The position numbers and the translations under genes were made by a program. This document shows positions 1-7,603 of a stretch of 36,973 nucleotides of DNA, in pieces. Positions within the stretch are counted from its first letter, which is position 1. Each line of letters starts with the position of its first letter. The DNA comes from Buchnera aphidicola (Chaetosiphella stipae setosa) (GTDB lineage: Bacteria > Pseudomonadota > Gammaproteobacteria > Enterobacterales > Enterobacteriaceae), in contig NZ_OZ060394.1 of assembly GCF_964059095.1 (NCBI RefSeq), positions 274,901 through 311,873 on the forward strand, in the 5' to 3' direction. Below the pieces are notes generated by a model, which saw only the letters and a program-made list of their open reading frames with translations, searched no databases and was not told where the DNA came from.

Positions 1-303
1 AAAAAAAAAATAAAAAAGCAATATATTAATATTTATTTTTTTTTATTAAATTACGTATAGAATAAAAATATAAAATTTCTTCCCCATCATTTTTTTTCTC
101 CCTTTTTTATTGATAAAAATTCATATTTATTTTTTAAAATATTTTTTAAAAGAAAAAATTTTGTACTATTTTAAAATAATTTTTATCTAATTTAAAAAAG
201 GGAGAAAAAATTACTTTTTAAAAAAAACTTAACAAATTACCTTTTTATAATCAAAATATTTTAAATTGCAAAAAAATTGTGAAAATAAAATGACATAATT
301 TGA
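1..303. other. Non-coding AT-rich stretch downstream of ompA
   Basis: No credible gene is seen at this window edge. It holds the inverted repeat at 92-210 and homopolymer runs. Because the ompA-like gene reads leftward and stops at 304 just after its barrel, this stretch could contain the eroded remains of an OmpA periplasmic domain, but I could not read any such residues in it. Confidence 0.4.
92..210. repeat. 18-bp perfect inverted repeat with 83-nt spacer
   Basis: The arm at 92-109 (T6-CTCCC-T6-A) is the exact reverse complement of 193-210. The CTCCC/GGGAG core is unusually G+C-rich for this region. The spacer (110-192) is plain AT-rich sequence. The repeat lies downstream of the ompA-like gene, which is transcribed toward it, so it could form a transcript-end hairpin. 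On the minus strand the left arm also places GGGAG 8 nt before an ATG at 90-88, which opens only a 14-codon frame ending at 46. No function is assigned. Confidence 0.6.
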
Positions 304-1143
304 TTATGCACTCAATTTATTAAATTTCCAGACAAAATCAAAATTTAAAGAACTCTTTTCGATCAAAGGATCATTAAAATTTGAAAGTTTCTTTTCTATT
401 TCAAATCTGGATGACATATGATTTGCAAAATCGTATTGTATACCACATGAAATTAATGGATAAAATATTCTTTCAGAAATTATTTCTTTCCGTGTAGACA
501 GATCTTTTTGAAAAGCACTCTGACTTATATGGAAAGCTCCACCGAATCGAGTATATAAATTTATATTTTTCATAAAAGGATATGAAAATTTTGCTGTTAA
601 TTTAATATTTTTTTCGAAATATGAAAATGGAATTCGCATATCCACTACATCACGAAAAAATACTTTATTTGGAGTTAATTGGGAATTTTTATTAGTAGAA
701 GTAGATATAAAACGAGTAGAAAAATTTTTAGAAGGAATAAATCTCTTTGTTTGGTATACGTCAACTTGATTATCTTCTTCTTCTAATTCTTGATCAAGTT
801 TTTTATTCACATCATCAACATATTTTGAATATTTTGTTTTATCATATTTGTGATATCTATAATAAAGATTTTTACTGTCGTTTAAAAAAGAAAAATCATA
901 AGATAACTCAACTCCTAGATAATTGTTAAATTGATATCCAAAACAAAAACCTAATAAACTATGAAAAAAACTTTTATTATAATTTTGAAGAATCCAATTT
1001 TTATATGAAGGTGCTTTTGTATATACTTTTACAACATTTGATGAAGTACTAAAATATACATGACTTCTATGAACTTCTTCAGCATGTACTGTAGAACAAA
1101 CACTACCTAATAAAAATGAAAGTGCAATATATTTTTTTTTCAT
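304..1143 (-). CDS. ompA: OmpA-like outer-membrane beta-barrel protein, barrel only
   Basis: A secreted beta-barrel protein of 279 aa. The start chosen is the ATG at 1143, preceded by GGAG at a normal distance; the frame extends 12 codons upstream without a better site. Residues 1-21 form a signal peptide (MKKK, hydrophobic core, cleavage after VHA). The C-terminal part has alternating beta-strand patterns and a run GIQYDFANHMSSRFEIE that resembles the last strands of the E. coli OmpA barrel (GVEYAITPEIATRLEYQ). The protein stops about where that barrel closes, at FVWKF. The periplasmic peptidoglycan-binding OmpA_C domain of the E. coli protein (346 aa) is absent. The middle is expanded and charged, with an acidic stretch near residues 120-128, probably surface loops. 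OmpA is the best assignment from strand pattern and signal peptide, but overall similarity is weak and another small barrel family is possible. Confidence 0.6.
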   Translation of the reverse strand: MKKKYIALSFLLGSVCSTVHAEEVHRSHVYFSTSSNVVKVYTKAPSYKNWILQNYNKSFFHSLLGFCFGYQFNNYLGVELSYDFSFLNDSKNLYYRYHKYDKTKYSKYVDDVNKKLDQELEEEDNQVDVYQTKRFIPSKNFSTRFISTSTNKNSQLTPNKVFFRDVVDMRIPFSYFEKNIKLTAKFSYPFMKNINLYTRFGGAFHISQSAFQKDLSTRKEIISERIFYPLISCGIQYDFANHMSSRFEIEKKLSNFNDPLIEKSSLNFDFVWKFNKLSA

Positions 1144-1869
1144 TAAGTACTCCATAATATAAATGATTAAAAAAATCAATTCTTTAAATTTCTACTTAAA
1201 TAACTTTTTTAAATAGTATATCAAATGTAATTCTTGCATTTGAAGTAAAAAAATAAATTTTATTGTTAATCCATACAATGTTAATAACATACATTAAAAA
1301 AATTTTTTTTTGAAGAACTTTTTATATATAATAAACTATTATTATAAAAAATTCTTTTTTATCAAAAAAATTTATTTTCATAATTTTTTTATTTTCTATT
1401 AAAATTTTATTCTAAATAAAATGAAAAAAATTGAATTTTTTTATATATAATTAAATTTATGTATTCCAGAGAATAAAATTTATTTATAAAAATTTTAACT
1501 ATAAATCTGTATATATATTCTTATATTTAAAATTTTTATCAAGTAATAAATTTTATAAAACATTTAAAAATTATCTTATTTTTTCTTTTTGTTTTAATAT
1601 ATAAATATTATAACTCAAATTATTGAATAATGAAAAGATAAGAAATTTATTTAAGATATATAATTTTTTTATTAAAAAATATATTAATAAATAATTTATT
1701 AAAAAGATACTTAATATCTTTGAGAATGATTTTTTTTTCATTTTTTATAAAAAAATATTTTTCAAAAATCAATTTTTTTTATATTATTTTAAAATAATAA
1801 AAAACTTCATTTATATATTTTAAATTTTTCATAAAATTATAAATTCAAATAAATAAAATAGGCTATAAA
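1144..1869. other. Divergent AT-rich intergenic region between ompA and flgD
   Basis: About 725 bp without a recognisable gene, between divergently transcribed genes, so it should contain promoters for both. Candidate -10 sequences are too frequent in this composition to pick one. Two small symmetric elements are visible: a 13-bp palindrome at 1278-1290 (ATGTTAATAACAT) and a hairpin at 1703-1721 (AAAGATA / TATCTTT, 5-nt loop). The rest looks like decayed sequence. Confidence 0.4.
1278..1290. repeat. 13-bp palindrome in the ompA/flgD spacer
   Basis: ATGTTAATAACAT is perfectly symmetric around its central A. It lies about 135 bp upstream of the ompA-like start. Short palindromes of A and T are common by chance here; this one is noted because it includes G and C. 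It could be an operator or nothing. Confidence 0.2.
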
Positions 1870-2586
1870 ATGAATATAATTCCATTTGATGATATTTCAC
1901 AACATGCAAACAAAATTCATAATTTCGAAAATAACCAAAAAGGAAATATTTTTATTAATAGTAAAATAAAAAATTTCGAAGATGTTTTAACTAAAAAATC
2001 TAAAAAAAAAATTTTTACTTATCATATAAATAAAATTCAAATTGTTATAGAAAAATCCTATACTATATTTAACAAAAAAAAAAAACATCTTTCTGTTTTT
2101 CCAAAATATAGATTTCTTCAAACTACAAAAAAAAAAACAATTGATTATTATTATAATACTTTTAAACACAAATATGTAATGGTGCAAGTTCCAAGAGTGA
2201 TTTTAAATCATGCACCTATTGTTGTAGGAGCTAAACTTCCTGTAAAAGTAACTTCTGTGAATATAATTATTTCAGACGATAATAGAAACATTATCTTTCA
2301 AAAAAATGTAGGACCAGCTAAAAAAGGATTTAATACTTTTACAATCAATCCTAATGAAATTGATCAAAAATATTTCAGTAAAGACGAGAAACATCCTAAA
2401 TGTTATAATTTAAATATTGTTGCAAAAACAGATAATGCTATTATTCCTTCTATTGTTTTCAGTCAAGGATATGTAAGAGACATTTTTATTTCTTCTAAAA
2501 ATGATGTATTTGTTAAGATTGATGAGTTAGGAACATTTTCTATTTCAGATATTCAGTACTCTTCTCAAAATAAAAAAATTTCTTAA
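1870..2586 (+). CDS. flgD: Flagellar hook-capping protein FlgD, diverged and solitary
   Basis: FlgD is the scaffold that caps the growing flagellar hook so that FlgE subunits can assemble. This 238-aa product is close to the E. coli length (231). The C-terminal half matches the FlgD Ig-like region: VMVQVPRVILNHAP (from about residue 102), then DDNRNIIFQKNVGPAKKGFNTFTI corresponding to E. coli DKDGRVVRTLEIGELRAGVHTFT, and a closing segment with FSQGYVRD, IDELGTFSISDIQYS, like the E. coli ending VQGVTRG, LDLGTYGTTTLDEVRQI. The N-terminal ~95 residues are Lys-rich and lack the usual FlgD_N consensus (LLVAQLKNQDP). No other flg gene lies next to it; the following 1.7 kb holds no gene. It is an open frame free of stops, so probably still selected, but it could be a slowly decaying remnant. 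Confidence 0.72.
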   Translation: MNIIPFDDISQHANKIHNFENNQKGNIFINSKIKNFEDVLTKKSKKKIFTYHINKIQIVIEKSYTIFNKKKKHLSVFPKYRFLQTTKKKTIDYYYNTFKHKYVMVQVPRVILNHAPIVVGAKLPVKVTSVNIIISDDNRNIIFQKNVGPAKKGFNTFTINPNEIDQKYFSKDEKHPKCYNLNIVAKTDNAIIPSIVFSQGYVRDIFISSKNDVFVKIDELGTFSISDIQYSSQNKKIS

Positions 2587-2655
2587 AAAAATAAATTAAA
2601 CATCTTTAAAGTATTTTAAAATCTAAGAAAATATTTTTTATATTGAAAACATTAT

Positions 2656-2735
2656 TTATTGATACTTAAAATAAAATATTTTTAAAAATATTTAAAATTT
2701 AAAATTTTAGAAATATAAAATTTAAGTATCAATAA
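2656..2735. repeat. 15-bp perfect inverted repeat downstream of flgD
   Basis: TTATTGATACTTAAA at 2656-2670 is the exact reverse complement of 2721-2735. The 50-nt interior contains further A/T palindromic sequence that could fold as an inner hairpin. It begins 70 bp after the flgD stop, so it may act as a transcript-end structure for flgD. There is no clear trailing U-run. Confidence 0.5.
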
Positions 2736-4012
2736 TAATTTTCTAAAAATATTAATTGAATTCATAAAATAATTTTAAATTATTTGTCTAATAAGAAATA
2801 AGATATTCTTGTGTTTTAAAATATTAATAATAAATAGAATGATGATTAATAATTTTTTTATATAAAAAAATTATGTATATTTTTTAAAAAAATTTTTAAA
2901 AAAAATAATTTTAAAATATTTCAAAATACAATAAAATAAAAAAATTTTATAGAAAAATTATTTTCAATTTTTCATTTGAAAATAAATTAATAGAATATAT
3001 TTTAAAATAATTCATCAAAAGAATTTCACATAATTTGTATAAGAAAAAATAAAAATTTTATATTCATAAATAAATACGTTAAGAAAAATAAAAAAACATT
3101 TTTTTTGTGATTTCAAAAAAATTTTAAATAATTTTTTATATAGAATAAATGCTCCTAATATACTCTTGCTTTCTAAAAATTTTTAATAATTCAAATTTAG
3201 AAATTTTTTAATAACTATTTTAGAAAATGTTTTTATATCTTTTTGAAAAAATTTGTTCTATTTTATAAGATATATCTTTAATATTTTTATATTTTTTTTA
3301 CAAAGGAACAATTAATATCTATCACTATTCATTCTTCTGTAAAATAAATTATTAAAGATTCTCAAATAGATAATTTTATTTTCCTATTAAAAAAATAAAA
3401 ATAGTCTCATTAATAAAACTATAATAATAAACAATAGAAATATTTTTTAAATAATTAAAACAACAAATAAATTTTGTATTTTATAAAAAATTTTTTTATA
3501 AAAAAAAATTTTTAAAACTTAATATTTTATTCTTTCATTCAATAAAACAATGATTATTTTATCTTTTTGATAAAATTTTAATAAAAAATTATTTTTATTT
3601 TTATAAATTAAACGCCATGTTTTAATTTTCATAAAAAATCTATTGTTAAATCTTCAAGAAACCTTCAATACGAATATTTTTTTTACAATGCATCCTATAT
3701 TTTTTGAATTTGAAAAAATTTCATAAAAACTGTTAAAATTTTTCTATTTTTTCCTCAAATTTTCTTAAATATTTTTTAATATTAAATTTCTTTAAAATTA
3801 AAAAAATATACATTCACAAAAAGAAAAAAACAGAAAAGTAGTTAACAAATTTTATTTATTTTTTTTTTATTTTAATATTTATCCTAATATTGTCATTTTT
3901 TTCTAAAAAATAATTTTTATGTAAGAAAAAAGATATATTTTTCTTATTCAATAATTTTTTACAAATATTCTTTAAAAGAAATAACTTAAAATTTTTTATC
4001 ATAACTAATAAA

Positions 4013-4029
4013 ATAGCTTCTAAAGCTAT
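4013..4029. repeat. Small hairpin ATAGCTT-CTA-AAGCTAT
   Basis: A perfect 7-bp stem with a 3-nt loop including G and C, in the decayed region about 240 bp upstream of rluC. It could be a remnant terminator from the lost neighbouring genes. Low weight. Confidence 0.25.
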
Positions 4030-4269
4030 ATAAAATCTTTTTTATAATTCCTATATAAATATTATTTATAGATTTTAAATGAATATTTTTTATATTAGAA
4101 TTAAACATTCTATTTTTTTTGACTATAATAATATAATTTTTTTTCAATATTTTAAAAAAATTTTTTTCATAAAATATTTTCTTATAATTAATTGAATAAA
4201 ATTTTCTAAAATATAAAATATCTATAAATAAAAATTAATGATATTTGTGATTTCAATATAAAGGATTTT

Positions 4270-5214
4270 ATGATTCTTCAAACAACAAAACTTTCTTTTT
4301 TTCAAATTGATAAAATTAGTTTTAATCAAAGAATAGATAATTTTTTAATAAAAAAATTTAAAAAAATTCCTAAAAGCAAATTATATAATTTAATTAGAAA
4401 AGGAAAAATCAGAATTAATAAAAAAAGAATTAAACCAAGATATAAATTACAAATCGGAGATATAATTAAAGTTCCACCATTAAAAATAAATAAATTTCAT
4501 CATTCTAAAAAAAATTTTGATAAAAAACATTATAAAATAATATTAAAAAATATTTTATATGAAGATAAAAATCTTTTAGTAATTAATAAAATATCAGGAA
4601 TTTCTGTACATGGAGGAAGTGGAATAAAATTTGGAATTATTGAAATACTAAGATTATTAAAACCGAAAGAAAAATATTTAGAATTAATTCATCGTTTAGA
4701 TAGATATACTTCTGGAATTTTAATGGTGGCTAAAAAAAAATCTTCTTTACTATATTTTCATGAACAATTTAGAAAACAAACTATTAAAAAAGAATATGTT
4801 GCTCTTGTCCATGGAAATACCTTATTTCAAAAAAAAGTTATTAATAATTCATTATTAAAAAATAATATTTTAAAAAAAAAAAAAATGGTGACTGTGAATA
4901 TTACAGGTAAAGTATCAACAACTATTTTTATAAAAAAAAAATCCACATCACAATTTAGTTTAATTTCTATTTTTCCTTTAACTGGAAGAACACATCAAAT
5001 AAGAGTACATGCTGCATACATTGGTCATCCTATTGTTTTAGATAATAGATATGGAAAAAATGTTTTAGATAAAAATATAAATTTTAAAAAAAATAATAAC
5101 TTATTTTTACATGCAAAAAAAATTACTTTTATACATCCAATATCTAAAAAAAAAATAACTCTCTGTGCTCCACTAAATAAAAATTTTAAAAAAATTATTG
5201 AAAAAATATTTTAG
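4270..5214 (+). CDS. rluC: 23S rRNA pseudouridine synthase RluC
   Basis: RluC converts uridines 955, 2504 and 2580 of E. coli 23S rRNA to pseudouridine. The 314-aa product matches the E. coli length (319). An S4-type RNA-binding domain occupies about residues 18-75 (RIDNFLIKKF, then KGKIRINKKRIK). The RluA-family catalytic domain follows, with HRLDRYTSG at 141-149 placing the catalytic Asp at residue 144, as in E. coli. TGRTHQIRVHAAY, GHPIVLDNRYG and FLHAKKITF motifs are intact. The ATG start has AAGGA upstream (AAAGGATTTTATG). An in-frame run of 14 A (4872-4885) encodes four Lys and the first base of the following Met codon, a slippage-prone site inside an otherwise intact gene. It opens the plus-strand block; rpmF follows after about 115 bp. 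Confidence 0.93.
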   Translation: MILQTTKLSFFQIDKISFNQRIDNFLIKKFKKIPKSKLYNLIRKGKIRINKKRIKPRYKLQIGDIIKVPPLKINKFHHSKKNFDKKHYKIILKNILYEDKNLLVINKISGISVHGGSGIKFGIIEILRLLKPKEKYLELIHRLDRYTSGILMVAKKKSSLLYFHEQFRKQTIKKEYVALVHGNTLFQKKVINNSLLKNNILKKKKMVTVNITGKVSTTIFIKKKSTSQFSLISIFPLTGRTHQIRVHAAYIGHPIVLDNRYGKNVLDKNINFKKNNNLFLHAKKITFIHPISKKKITLCAPLNKNFKKIIEKIF

Positions 5215-5268
5215 TTTATATTTTTTTTATAAAAATATTTTTCTTAAATAAAAAATAAAATTTATTAC

Positions 5269-5298
5269 TTGAATAATCTTTAAAATTATATATATAAT
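5269..5298 (+). promoter_or_regulatory. Candidate sigma-70 promoter upstream of rpmF
   Basis: TTGAAT at 5269-5274 and TATAAT at 5293-5298 are separated by 18 nt and end 32 nt before the rpmF start. A TATAAT in this composition is weak evidence, but the pairing, spacing and position before the first gene of the rpmF-fab run make it the most credible promoter in the window. Confidence 0.35.
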
Positions 5299-5330
5299 AA
5301 TATAAAATTTGCAGATAAAGGAGAAAAAAA

Positions 5331-5498
5331 ATGGCTGTTCAAAAAAGTAAACCTACTAGATCTAAAAGAGGAATGCGTCGATCTCATGATTTTTTACAAA
5401 AAAATTTAAATATTTCGATTGATCAAACAACAAATGAATTACATATAAGGCATCATATGACAAAAAAAGGATATTATCGAGGAAAAAAAATATTATAA
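5331..5498 (+). CDS. rpmF: 50S ribosomal protein L32
   Basis: A small basic ribosomal protein of the large subunit, 55 aa (57 in E. coli). The reading [20 protein letters not shown] is nearly identical to the E. coli N-terminus, and the C-terminal half keeps [16 protein letters not shown] strong AAGGAG lies at 5318-5323, 7 nt before the ATG. The upstream neighbour yceD of E. coli is missing. plsX and fabH, which in E. coli separate rpmF from fabD, are also missing; fabD starts 50 bp downstream. Confidence 0.96.
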   Translation: MAVQKSKPTRSKRGMRRSHDFLQKNLNISIDQTTNELHIRHHMTKKGYYRGKKIL

Positions 5499-5548
5499 AT
5501 CGTAATTAATTTTATTACTTCAAATAATAAAAATTTAAAAAAAATAAA

Positions 5549-6436
5549 ATGACTAAATTTGCAATGCTCTTTCCCGGTCACGGAATGCAAAATTTTAAAA
5601 TTATCAAAAAATTATATAATAAACATCTTATTATCAAAAAAACTTTTTCAGAAGCTTCAAATCATTTAAATTATAATTTATGGAAAATATTTTTAAAAAA
5701 AAATCAAAAAAAAATATATGATTATTTTTCTCAACTAGAAATTCTAACAATTTCAGTATCATTATATAGATTGTGGAAAAAAAAAATTGGTACTCAACCA
5801 TATGTCATGACAGGACATAGTTTAGGACAATACTCTGCATTAGTCTGTAGTCATTCTTTAAATTTTTCAGATGCATTAAAAATAGTTGCTTATAGAGAAA
5901 AGTTAATGCTTCAAAAAAAAGGTGTTATGTATTCTATCATAGGATTAAAAAAAAAAAAAATAAAAAAAATTTTTAAAAATTTAGGAAAAAAAAAATTTTT
6001 TATTGCATGTATTAATTCTGATAATCAAATTGTAATTACCGGAAAAAAGAAATATGCTAAAAAAAATTTATATGAATGTAAAAAGAATGGAGCAAAATAT
6101 ATAATTAAACTTCCGATAAAAAATATTTCTCATTGTTCATTAATGAATGAAATTAAAAAAAAAATATTTACTAAATTTTTAAAAATAAATTTTAATCAAC
6201 CAAAAAATTTAATTTTAGATAGTACATTAATAAAATTTTTAAAAAAACCAAAAAAAATTAAGCATGCATTATTTAATCAAATTTGTAAAACAGTATATTG
6301 GAATCAAACAATAAATTTTTTACTTTATAAAAAAATAAAATATTTTCTAGAAATAAATACTGGAAATCTTTTAACTAAATTAAGTTGCAAAAAAAAAAAA
6401 TATCATTCATTAAATATAAAAAAAATATTTAATTAA
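5549..6436 (+). CDS. fabD: Malonyl-CoA:ACP transacylase FabD
   Basis: FabD loads malonyl groups from CoA onto acyl carrier protein for fatty acid elongation. The protein is 295 aa (309 in E. coli). The nucleophile motif GHSLGQYSAL puts the catalytic Ser at 91; Arg116 (AYREKLM) and His195 (NISHCSLM) match E. coli Arg117 and His201. The N-terminal FPGQGSQ motif reads FPGHGMQ, so the Gln at position 11, part of the oxyanion-hole region, is His. Two long A tracts lie inside the gene in frame (A14 at 5947-5960; another near 6389). fabG starts 24 bp after the stop, consistent with one operon. Its partner gene acpP is two genes downstream. Confidence 0.93.
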   Translation: MTKFAMLFPGHGMQNFKIIKKLYNKHLIIKKTFSEASNHLNYNLWKIFLKKNQKKIYDYFSQLEILTISVSLYRLWKKKIGTQPYVMTGHSLGQYSALVCSHSLNFSDALKIVAYREKLMLQKKGVMYSIIGLKKKKIKKIFKNLGKKKFFIACINSDNQIVITGKKKYAKKNLYECKKNGAKYIIKLPIKNISHCSLMNEIKKKIFTKFLKINFNQPKNLILDSTLIKFLKKPKKIKHALFNQICKTVYWNQTINFLLYKKIKYFLEINTGNLLTKLSCKKKKYHSLNIKKIFN

Positions 6437-6460
6437 TATAAAATTATCATTAAAATATTT

Positions 6461-7195
6461 ATGAAAAATTGTAAAAAAAATGTATTAATTACTGGAGCAA
6501 ATACAGGAATTGGAAAATCTATTTTAAAAAAATTTATAAAAAAAAAATTTAAAATTATTGGTACATCAAGAACAAAATCTGGTGCTTTAAAAATCCAAAA
6601 TAAAATACAAGATCATGGTCATGGAATGATTTTAAACATTAAAAATTTGTCATCAATTAAAAATTTTTTAAAAAAAATGAAAAAAAAAGTTCAAAAAATT
6701 GATATATTAATTAATAATGCTGCAATAACATCTGATAATTTAATTATTAATCTTTCTAAAAAATCTTGGAATAAAATTATTCAAATCAATTTAACATCCG
6801 TATTTTATATAACTAAAAAAATTATAAAAAATATGATTCACGCTCGTTTTGGAAGAATTATAAATATTGGATCAATATCTGGATTTATAGGATCTGCAGG
6901 ACAAACAAATTATGCTGCTGCAAAATCTGGATTAATTGGATTTACAAAATCTTTATCATTAGAAGTAGCAACACAAGGAATCACAGTCAATCTTGTTTCT
7001 CCTGGATTTATTCAAACAAATATGTTAAAAAATTTAACTCATCGACAACTACAAAAATGTTTAAAAAAAATTCCTATGCGAAGATTAGGAAAGCCACAAG
7101 ATATAGCAAATATGGTAGAATTTTTATCATCGAAAAAAGCATCTTATATCACGGGTCAAGTATTCCACGTTAATGGAGGAATATGTTCTTTATAA
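6461..7195 (+). CDS. fabG: 3-oxoacyl-ACP reductase FabG
   Basis: NADPH-dependent reduction of beta-ketoacyl-ACP, the first reductive step of fatty acid elongation. This 244-aa short-chain dehydrogenase has the same length as E. coli FabG. The cofactor motif TGANTGIG is at 11-18, the NNAAIT segment near 85-90, and the catalytic residues Asn110, Ser138 (INIGSISG), Tyr151 and Lys155 (NYAAAKSG) all sit at the E. coli numbering. It ends with YITGQVFHVNGGICSL, like E. coli. It lies between fabD and acpP with short gaps on both sides. Nothing suggests decay. Confidence 0.95.
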   Translation: MKNCKKNVLITGANTGIGKSILKKFIKKKFKIIGTSRTKSGALKIQNKIQDHGHGMILNIKNLSSIKNFLKKMKKKVQKIDILINNAAITSDNLIINLSKKSWNKIIQINLTSVFYITKKIIKNMIHARFGRIINIGSISGFIGSAGQTNYAAAKSGLIGFTKSLSLEVATQGITVNLVSPGFIQTNMLKNLTHRQLQKCLKKIPMRRLGKPQDIANMVEFLSSKKASYITGQVFHVNGGICSL

Positions 7196-7228
7196 AATTT
7201 TTAGAAAAATAAAATTTTAAGGAAATAT

Positions 7229-7462
7229 GTGAAAATCTCAAAAAAAATTAAAAAAATTATTTCTGAATGTGTATCTTTCAAAAAAGATATAAAAAAAAAA
7301 TTTTCTTTAAAAAATGATTTAGAAGTAGACTCTCTAGATATGATTGAATTAACTATGTGTATAGAAGAAACATTTAAAATTAAAATTCTTGATGAAGAAA
7401 TAGAAAAAATAGATACAGTGAAATCTTTAATTGTTCTTGTGAAAAAAAAAATTAACTTATAA
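7229..7462 (+). CDS. acpP: Acyl carrier protein AcpP
   Basis: A 77-aa carrier that holds growing acyl chains on a phosphopantetheine arm. The attachment Ser is residue 35 in LEVDSLDMIEL; E. coli reads LGADSLDTVEL, so the two residues before DSL are changed but the site is kept. Acidic helix II (DSLDMIELTMCIEETF) is retained, while helix I and the N-terminus are much more Lys-rich than in E. coli. The start is a GTG at 7229: the overlapping ATG at 7227 would hit TGA immediately, and AAGG at 7219-7222 is spaced for the GTG. fabF, next in E. coli, is missing. Confidence 0.93.
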   Translation: MKISKKIKKIISECVSFKKDIKKKFSLKNDLEVDSLDMIELTMCIEETFKIKILDEEIEKIDTVKSLIVLVKKKINL

Positions 7463-7603
7463 AAATTTTTTATATTTTATAAGATAAATGCATTTCTAAA
7501 AAAAAATTTAAAAAAGTGTTATAGTATTATATAAAATAAAATAATATTACTGTTATTGATTTTAAAAAAAAATAATTATAAATTATTGTATAAAAAAATT
7601 TTT

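Larger units (their letters stand above)
2587..4269. other. 1.7-kb gene-free decayed region, usual place of flg genes and rne
   Basis: There is no credible coding sequence on either strand. Stops are frequent in all frames and composition is almost entirely A and T. In E. coli rne lies next to and divergent from rluC, and in related Buchnera, as I recall, a run of flg genes precedes rne. Here the gap is too short for an intact rne (about 2.7-3.2 kb). Visible structure: a 15-bp inverted repeat at 2656-2735 and a 7-bp hairpin at 4013-4029 (ATAGCTT / AAGCTAT). A rluC promoter must lie near the right end, but none can be singled out. Confidence 0.5.

Noticed and set aside
747..929. 60-codon plus-strand frame inside the ompA-like gene
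   Set aside because: Antisense to a gene with signal peptide and ribosome binding site; no start signal or similarity of its own.
1..4269. Replication origin or mobile-element insertion in the gene-poor left part
   Set aside because: No clustered DnaA boxes, no dnaA or gidA neighbours, no transposase, terminal repeats with target duplication, or integrase; gene decay explains the gap better.
7463..7603. Possible promoter or pabC/mltG remnant between acpP and tmk
   Set aside because: Many TATAAT-like words but no paired -35 at normal spacing, and no readable residues of the missing genes.
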